Source of the DNA: JBNJEM01 sp051745935
GTDB lineage: Bacteria > Planctomycetota > Planctomycetia > Pirellulales > Pirellulaceae
Assembly (NCBI GenBank): GCA_051745935.1
Contig: JBNJEM010000125.1
Location: forward strand, 1-14,349
Length of the DNA: 14,349 nucleotides
Direction of reading: 5' to 3'
Part shown: in pieces, positions 1-7,600 of the stretch
How the letters are laid out: each line of letters opens with the position of its first letter
How positions within the stretch are numbered: the stretch's first letter is position 1
Notes under the pieces: model-generated
Told to the model about the DNA's origin: nothing
Databases searched by the model: none
What the model saw: the letters and a program-made list of their open reading frames with translations, nothing else
Made by a program: the position numbers and the translations under genes

Positions 1-193
1 ACGGGTGCCGCTACATGACCTGGACACGCAAGGCCCGCATGGATGCCACGGGCTTGTCCCGTGGTGGTTCACGTTCGCCGCTACAAACCGGCCAGACACA
101 CCACTCCTGGCCGTCGGTAGCGTCGAACGTAACGGACCACGGGACAAGCCCGTGGCATTTGCACCTCGAAAAGCCTTTCCTCAATATGTCGAA
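1..193. other. Non-coding flank downstream of the lipid operon
   Basis: No gene is recognisable here. Open frames crossing this stretch on the plus strand run antisense into the reductase gene and match no family I know. The stretch is dominated by the long imperfect palindrome at 43-158. It begins 36 nt past the TAG stop of the last operon gene, so on the minus strand it is transcribed right after that gene. Confidence 0.6.
43..158. repeat. 116-bp imperfect palindrome made of two inverted hairpins (BIME/REP-like)
   Basis: Positions 43-65 and 136-158 are perfect reverse complements (23 bp). Pairing continues inward at 71-77 with 124-130, 79-84 with 117-122 and, after a one-base shift, 90-95 with 107-112, leaving an 11-nt tip at 96-106. 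About 45 of 58 positions pair. Each outer arm is itself a hairpin: CCACGGG / loop / CCCGTGG at 46-64 and 137-155. Two inverted hairpins around a short linker resemble a bacterial interspersed mosaic element. Lying just past the operon's last stop codon, it could also limit read-through or protect the 3' end of the mRNA. There is no T-tract, so it is not a classical intrinsic terminator. Confidence 0.75.
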
Positions 194-958
194 CTATACG
201 TGGATCGCCGCCCCTCCATCAACCACCAGTGTTTCACCTTGCACGAGATCGCTCAGCGGGCTGCTCAAGTACAGTACGGCATCGGCCACCTCGCGATCGG
301 TCAGAAATCTGTCGCCGGTCATGGTTTTCTCGGCTCGTCCGGCGAAAATCTCCTCGGCCTGGGGTAGCCGACGCGTCGAATCAGTCTCCACCAGCCCTGC
401 TCGCACCATGTTGAAGTTGATACCGCGATCACCCAGTTCCAATGCAAAATGTCGCATCGTGGCTTCCAACGCCGCCTTGGAACTGCCAATGGTCCCGTAC
501 ATCGGCAGCGCAATGACCGCCCCGTGACTGGAGACGGCAATCACCTTGGAATGGTGCTCGGTCTGTTCCAACAACGGCAACGCAGCTTGCACGAGATAAA
601 TGACCGGTCGCACGTTGATCTGCATCGCCGCGTCAAAATTCCGATCCGTCGTCGTCATGAGTGGCCGAAACCCACCCGTCGCGGCGTTGCTCACCACGAT
701 ATCCAACCCACCGAATTCCAACTTCACGAACTCGATCATCGACTCCACGTCGTCGCGTTGGCTGACGTCCGCCCGAACCACGGCCGCGGTGCGTCCCATG
801 GCTTGGATCTGGGAAGCGACGTCCATCGCGGGCGACTTGGACGAACGGTAGTTCACGACGATATCCGCGCCCGCCTCCGCCAGGCGAAGCGCGCACGCGC
901 GGCCGATACCCCGCGAGGAACCTGTAATCAGAGCAACACGTCCAGTGAGGTCAATCAT
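194..958 (-). CDS. FabL-type SDR, probable trans-acting enoyl-ACP reductase
   Basis: A 254-residue short-chain dehydrogenase. The N-terminal TGSSRGIG (12-19) is the NADPH-binding loop, SNAAT (90-94) stands in for the usual NNAG motif, and VVDGG (245-249) is the C-terminal family signature. The catalytic layout is decisive: Y154 and K161 are six residues apart (MYGTIGSSK). This is the Y-x6-K dyad of enoyl-ACP reductase III (FabL); ketoreductases of the FabG type have Y-x3-K, and the residue four before K161 is Ile. The following KAALEATMRHFALEL also resembles FabL. The neighbouring synthase has KR and DH but no enoyl reductase, so I infer this protein reduces its enoyl-ACP intermediates in the cytoplasm. 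The gene starts 12 bp after the PPTase stop. Its ribosome binding site is weak, so coupling to upstream translation is likely. The fallback reading is an uncharacterised SDR of the FabG family. Confidence 0.85.
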   Translation of the reverse strand: MIDLTGRVALITGSSRGIGRACALRLAEAGADIVVNYRSSKSPAMDVASQIQAMGRTAAVVRADVSQRDDVESMIEFVKLEFGGLDIVVSNAATGGFRPLMTTTDRNFDAAMQINVRPVIYLVQAALPLLEQTEHHSKVIAVSSHGAVIALPMYGTIGSSKAALEATMRHFALELGDRGINFNMVRAGLVETDSTRRLPQAEEIFAGRAEKTMTGDRFLTDREVADAVLYLSSPLSDLVQGETLVVDGGAAIHV

Positions 959-970
959 GATGAAACTCGC

Positions 971-1681
971 TTATGAATACGCATCTTGAGCCTGGCGCGC
1001 GTGATCCCGTACCCACACCAAACTCGTTACCTCGCCAGAGCGACACCGGCACAAGACCGTGTCCGCCGCGTGGTGAGGCAAATGCCAAGACCGGCGACGG
1101 ACCAACGGATCGGGCAAGACTTCCTGCAAGGACAAAGTAGACGCCATATCCAGTTGTCGCGGCAGAAACCTACGCCCCTCCCCCAACGCCTTATAAAAAG
1201 ATTCCTTCAGGGACCACAAACAACATGCCAACTCCGCGCTTTCACCACACCACTCCCGTTCGGCCGGCGTCAACCAGAAACGGGCGAACGCCGGTGAAAG
1301 TGACCGGCGGGAGGTTACGTCGACGCCGATCCGCGCGCGACCCCCAAGGGCCACCGCCACGTAAACCGTTCCCCACGAGTGCGAAATCGAGACTTGCCAC
1401 GGCTGGAGCTGCCCGCGGCAAAAAACGCGAGGACGCGTCCCTCGATCGCGCGCATCGCGTGACTCGATCTGCAAATCGAGCGTGGATAGCTTCCTGTCGA
1501 CCACCTCGTCCAACAACAATTGCTTCGCCAGCCAGCGACCGGCCAACCACTGCCAAGCCCGTTGTGGTGCCCGGATACGCCGCCACCGTTCACACTCACC
1601 CCGTGTCAGCCACCGATCAACCGGAATACGGCTCAGTTCCCGTCTCAGCCGTTGCAAGGAAACAATCCGTTCCGCCCACAT
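971..1681 (-). CDS. Sfp-type 4'-phosphopantetheinyl transferase
   Basis: A 236-residue protein that would transfer phosphopantetheine from CoA to the conserved serines of the synthase ACPs. Visible signatures are WQVSISHSWG (95-104), GVD (119-121) with the metal-binding D121, and WSLKESFYKALGEG (156-169) with metal ligand E160 and K159/K164. The acid normally two residues after the GVD aspartate (E109 in B. subtilis Sfp) is T123. The human enzyme also lacks an acid there, so activity is not excluded. The open frame extends upstream, but the ATG at 1681 is the likely start: the preceding residues overlap the synthase and show no family character. The synthase stop TAA and this ATG share one base (TAATG), a classic coupling arrangement, so the carrier protein and its activator are probably made together. 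Its specificity beyond these ACPs is unknown. Confidence 0.88.
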   Translation of the reverse strand: MWAERIVSLQRLRRELSRIPVDRWLTRGECERWRRIRAPQRAWQWLAGRWLAKQLLLDEVVDRKLSTLDLQIESRDARDRGTRPRVFCRGQLQPWQVSISHSWGTVYVAVALGGRARIGVDVTSRRSLSPAFARFWLTPAEREWCGESAELACCLWSLKESFYKALGEGRRFLPRQLDMASTLSLQEVLPDPLVRRRSWHLPHHAADTVLCRCRSGEVTSLVWVRDHARQAQDAYS

Positions 1682-4600
1682 TAGATCATGTTCCCAAGCT
1701 GAAATGACTGATAGCCCTCGACCTGGAAAATCGCGTCCCCCTGATCGCCCATTAAGGTGAAATCGTAGACATGCCCCTCTGACATCGTCTCGCCGAGAAA
1801 GAATCTGAGCGTACAGATTTCTTCGGGGCGCGGCAGCCGGGCTTGACGGTAGGATTCCATGCCCTTCGGCATCTCGATTTTCTGATTCACCATGAAATAC
1901 GAATACGCTCCGCAAGCAACCAAACAGCCGTCAAGCAGGGCACTCGCAACCTGGACGGCATCCCCTGGCCGGTCGCCAAACAGCTCCCCTGTTGGCCCAC
2001 AAGACAGGATGGCCCGCCCCCCGCCGTGCATGAAATCCAGCTTTTTGAACGCCTGCAGCGGAGGCCCATGCACGATCTGGGCCTGGTCGGGATATACAAA
2101 CGGGGTCCATGCCAGGACCGGTTGGCCGGGGTCGATCGGCTCAATCCGTGCCGGTTCACTGCCCAGTTCGACGACACCGGATACAAAGAGGCGATTCCCG
2201 TCCAAAACCTTGCCGTTGGAATCACATCGGGCCCCACGCAACTCACACCGCACGCCCTCCGCCGTCGGGCGCAACAGCACGCGGGCCTCCTGCGCCTTGC
2301 CAGTGGCGGGGAGCGACCACCCCTCGTCAATCCGCAGGGCACGGATGCTCTGGAACCGAGCTCCCGGACGAGTCAGACAAGCCGCCTCCGCGAACAGCTC
2401 CATCGATATCACGGCGGGCAAGAATGGCTGGTCCCGGAACCGATGATGCACGAGGAAGGGGTCGTGTCGAGGGTCGAGCGTTACGAGTGCCTCGTAGCTA
2501 CCCGGCTCGTCTCCCGACCGAATCGAGTCGATCAACGGAACCCGCGAGACGTCAATCTCCTCAGATTTTCCCGCTCCCCCGGTAACCGCCGCCGGGGCCG
2601 CCCTACCGGAAGCCCGAGTTGGGGACACGTCTCCGGCCTGTTCCGTTTGAAACACCCCGGGCTCGCACGGCTCCGCGTCCCGCGTCATCGTTCCGTCCGT
2701 ATCCAGGACATCCGGCTTGTCCAGAATAAGAATCTCTCGCTCACGCCGCGGCCCTGAAATTTCAGCAATCACATGCGCCACGCCCTCGGCCACCGGCATG
2801 AAGCTTATTCCCCCGTGCTCCAAGGCCATCCGACTTTCCGGTCGCACCGCCATGCCAACCTCGTCCCAGGCCGGCCAATGGAAACCAACCGCCCTACATT
2901 CGGGACGTTCGTAAGCCAGCCGATCCATCATCTTGGCCATCAGATCCGAAGCCAGCGAATAATCCGCTTGTCCCAGCCCCCCAAATCGTCCGCTCGTGGA
3001 GCCAAAGCCAAGAAACCACTTCAGCGGATCTTCTCGAGTCAGTGCGATCAAGTTCGACAGTCCGTCGCATTTCGATGCGATCGTGGCACGCACCAATGGG
3101 TCCTTCTTGCGGGTAAAACGGGCAGCCGCCTCAACGCCGGCCCCGTGCAAAATCCCATCAATGGTTCCTTCCCGCTGGCGAATACGCTGCAAGACCGCCG
3201 CCAGCTGCGTCCGATCCCCCACGTCGCAACAGTGGTACGTGACCTGCAAGCCCTCTTCCCGCACACTCGCCAAATTGCGATCCAATTCCATCTCTTTCTC
3301 GATTTGCCGCCAGGCGTCGCCGGGATTGCGACCTTCCCGGCGGGCCTGAATCGCCGTTTGCTGCTTCAGTTCGCGCAAATCCTGCTCGGATTTACCTCGC
3401 CACGCTCCCCCCTCGGGAACAGGGGCCCGGCCGAGCAAGTGCAGTTTGAGGTCATGGCGTCGAGCCAGCTCTCGAACCACGGCAAACGTAACGCCGCGTC
3501 CTCCGCCGGAAACCACCCAGACCCCACCGCGGGACAGTTCCTCCCGCTCGCTCGGGCCCGGTGTGGCCACCGCTTGCACGAGATAGCGTTGGCCGGAGCG
3601 AAAGCCAATTTCCAGTTCGGTCGATTCCGAATTCACCTCACCTGTCACTTCCGCCGCCACCGTCTCTGGCAACGCCCCATCATCAAAGTCGATGGCTTTT
3701 ACCCGAATCGCCGGATACTCCCGCCGTATCCCCTTGAGCAACCCGGTAATCCCTCCTCCGGTAAATCCCGCCACCGAGGAATGGAATCCAAAGTCACCGC
3801 CCATGCGGGTCACGCCCACCAACGAAGCGCCGGCCATGGCATCCGCCTGTTCCAACGCGGCAATCCATCTTCGGCAGGCATGGAAAAGCGATTCGAAATG
3901 GCGTGCCGCCTGAAATGCCTCCAAAGCGGGATGTTCCGTCGACGATTCGCTGGCCAGAATCACGTGCCCCGGCAAGTCACCGGCGCGCGACGATTCAAAG
4001 GCCGTTGCGAGGTCCTGGTCGCCCACGTGAATTACTCGGCAACCGAGAGCTCCAAGTTGGCTACAAAGCGGTTCGGCGACTTCGGAATCGCCAAGCACGG
4101 CGACGTGGGCGCCAGCCCTGTAAACAGGAGTCGCCGGTCGAGGCCGCTCCACGGCTGTCATCCGTAGAACGTGTCGCTTCATGCTCGCATCGGCCAACGC
4201 ATCGGCCAACGCATCGGGCTCCGCTTCGGGCTCCACCGTCGCCCGTGCCGTGACAGGCCGCAGCCAATCGTCCAGCATGACCTGCTCAGTGAGGCCCGTT
4301 CGCCGATCAACCAGCACAATCGTGTCCGAGTCCTTCTCCAGCATCGAATGAACGTGGTTTTGCTCGGGGGTTGCCCCGGTCTCCTCCGACCGTACACGTC
4401 CCGACTCACACAACCAGAAACGACTGGCCCCCGAGCCCGGCACATGCATCCCGATGGACCATCGACCCTGCAAGGACAATTGCCTCAGTCGCGGCGCGGC
4501 ATCCGCAATCGCTCGCGATTCCCCCAATTCCTGATGCATCCAGCAGGCCACGCCAATGACGTCCTCGGCGGACACGGTTTCGTCCAGGGGCTCACAAGAA

Positions 4601-7600
4601 ACTGCTACTCTCGCGCCGTTAATGCCAAAGGGGGCAAAAAGTTTTCCGGGGCGTCCAAACGTCAGGTACTCCAAACCACTGTTCGGTTTTCGAACCTGCA
4701 TCAGGACCGTCGCGCCGCGCTGCGAGGGAGGTAACGGCTGTACACTGGTCGTTGCAAATGACGTAGGCAGCGCGGAGAGGGGGTCGGCCTGTTGGTTCCA
4801 GTTCGTCACCGCCGCTCGATTCACTTCCACTGCCTGAGCAAGTGCCGTCAGCTCTTCCCGCCATGGCTCAGGCCACTTGGATGCGGCGTCCCCACTTATT
4901 CGCGGCCCATTAACATCCACCATCGAATACAGCTCGCGCCGGATCGTTTCCTGCAACGTACTGCCATGGCACCGTCCCAGTTCGCGGGGAGTTCCCGTCA
5001 GAACCCGCACCTGGACCGACTCTAGTCTGACCACGGAGGCATCCCGGGACGCGGCTTCCGCCGCCGAGTCGAGCGTTGACGTCGAATCAGCCACTGACGC
5101 GGCTTCGACGCGATCGTCCACGCCCCCCGCCTGCCGCTCGTCTCCCACCGTTTCCACTGATTGCGGCTCGTCTTCCACCGTTTCCACTGCTCGAGCTGAG
5201 TCATTCTCGGCGGCGCCCAGTTCCTGGACGAGGAAATCGAGCACGTGGTTGAGCGTGGGGAAATCGTCCAGTGACAGATCCTCGCGGGGAGCGATCTGGA
5301 ACCGTTCGCCGACCTCGCCGAACAATTGAGCCTTCTTGATGCTGTCGATCCCCAGATCCGCTTCCAAGTCCGCGTCCAGCTCGATAATCTCTTCCGGATA
5401 ACCGGTCTGATCGATCACGAACCCCACGAGGATGTCCCGGAGCTCCTCGCGGCCCGGCCCGCCTGCCACGGCCGCGGGGGCATCGCCCCCCGTGGATTCC
5501 TCGGTCCCCGGCGCCGCGCTCGCCGGGTTTGCATGGGCCGACGCCTCATCCGCCACCGTTTTCTCGGGAGCTTTCGCGCCAACGGCTTCCGTCTCGCCCA
5601 CGGCGGCCCCTCCGTCCACGCCGCCCAGTTCCTGGACGAGGAAATCGAGCACGTGGTTGAGCGTGGGGAAATCGTCCAGCGACAGATCCTCGCGGGGAGC
5701 GATCTGGAACCGTTCGCCGACCTCGCCGAACAGTTGAGCCTTCTTGATGCTGTCGATCCCTAGATCCGCTTCCAAATCCGCGTCCAGCTCGATAATCTCT
5801 TCCGGATAACCGGTTTGGTCGATCACGAACCCCACCAGGATCCGTTGCAGGTCCTGGCGGCTCGCCGGCGTTGATTCGCGCGAGGGCGCCGAGGCGAGCT
5901 GGCTAACGCGGTTGGGTTGCGCCTCGCTTGCCCCGACCGGCTTTGATGCGGTTGCCATCTGGGGCTGCGGGGCCTCCGAACGTACGGAGGCTTGCGGGGA
6001 CGGTTGAGGAGTGGCCGCGTTCGTTTTGGACGCCGTTCCGGTTCCATGCTGGCGGGCTGACCGCTCCGCCGTCGCGTCGACCGGTTGGGGGCGACGCTGC
6101 GAACCGTTACCACCCGGTGACGCCGCCGATCCACCTGTTGGCCTTGACACCCCGCCTGCCGGCGTGGACGAAGCGCCGGATTTCGCCCGCGCCCGCATTT
6201 TGGTTGTCCTTCTTTCCGTGGCGTCAAAGACAAGCAAACGACCAGCCTGGTCCTCGGCACGTTTGGCCGCCCCTTGTTTGCGACGTGCTTCTATCTCCTG
6301 ACAACCCAAACATTCCGCTTGGGCTAGAACTCCCAGCAACGTCATGGCACCGGGGCGCCGAAGCACGTCGCTGGCTAGAAAGAGAACATCATCCTGGGGG
6401 TGGTTCTTTTTATTCAACTGGGTCAGTGTCTGCCGCGGGCCTACTTCCACGACCAAAGCAGGGCGCATCGCAAGCACCTCTTCCAAAATCTCCCCATACT
6501 TGACCGGCTCGACAAGTTGATTCTTGAGGCTTTGTCGGACCTCTTCCGCGCTGAGCATTTTGGTCGCGGTGGCCGTACTGATCACGGGAACGCGAGGATC
6601 CCGGAGCGAGACGTCCTGGAGACGTTCCGCCAGGGCATCCGCCGTGGAAGCCATGAGGGGAGTATGGAAAGGACAAGGCACCTTGATCAACATCGCGGTG
6701 TGCCCTCTTTTCTTGAGCCGCGCTATCGCCTCTTGAACAGGGGCCTGGTGTCCGGAGATGACTGTTTGATCAGGGGCATTCCGATTGGCGACAAACACGT
6801 CTCCGCCGACCGTGGCGAGGATCGATTGGACTTCTTCGAGCGGCGCGTTGGTGGCTGCCATGCGTCCCGACCCCGCGGCCGAGCCTTCAATACTTTCGTA
6901 GCGGTGCCGGGTGGCGCGAATGGCGTCGGTCAAGCTCCAGACGCCGGCGCAGACGAGGGCGGCGTATTCTCCGAAGCTATGGCCAGCCACGACAGTGGGG
7001 GCCAGCCCCAATTGCCGCAACGTTTCCTCGAGGATACAGTTGCCCAGCAGCATCGATACCTGTGTCTTCCAGATATCGCTTCCCAGGTCGGTGGCGTTGG
7101 GGCCGGCAATCGTGCGGAAATCGCTGTAGTTCAAAGCCTTCATTGCGGCATCCGCACGGCGGCGGGCCACGTCGGCCGCCGGCAACTCGTCGATCAGCGA
7201 CCCCAGCATTCCGGCGTACTGCGACCCTTGACCGGGAAAGAGAAAGCCCACCCCCCCAGCAACCGGACTCGGCGCCCCGAAGTAGATACCATGGGCCGCC
7301 AGTTGCTCTCGCGCCAGGACGTTGGGGCGGGGCAGCCTCGCGATGGCTTCAGCCAGCTTTTCCGTGAAGTCGGCTTGATCTCGGCAGACAATGGCCAGCC
7401 GCGATCGGTCGCTTCCCGAAAACCGATAGTGCGGGTCGTACAGCTGATCGACCGAGCCATTTTGAAGCTGATTGTACAGCGTCTGCCAATCGCGGGCCCC
7501 GATACGGATGATGTGGTGGCTGGCAACCGGAGTCGCGGTTGGCTTTTCCGCTGGCACCGTACGCCGCGCTCGCCGCGCGACGGCGCGAGAAACCGGTTCG

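Noticed and set aside
43..158. Integron attC site
   Set aside because: The size and palindromic form fit, but the GTTRRRY and RYYYAAC core sites are not at the ends and no integrase is visible.
1682..1915. 78-residue N-terminal extension of the PPTase
   Set aside because: It overlaps the conserved end of the synthase DH domain and shows no PPTase character; the ATG at 1681 gives a normal Sfp-type length.
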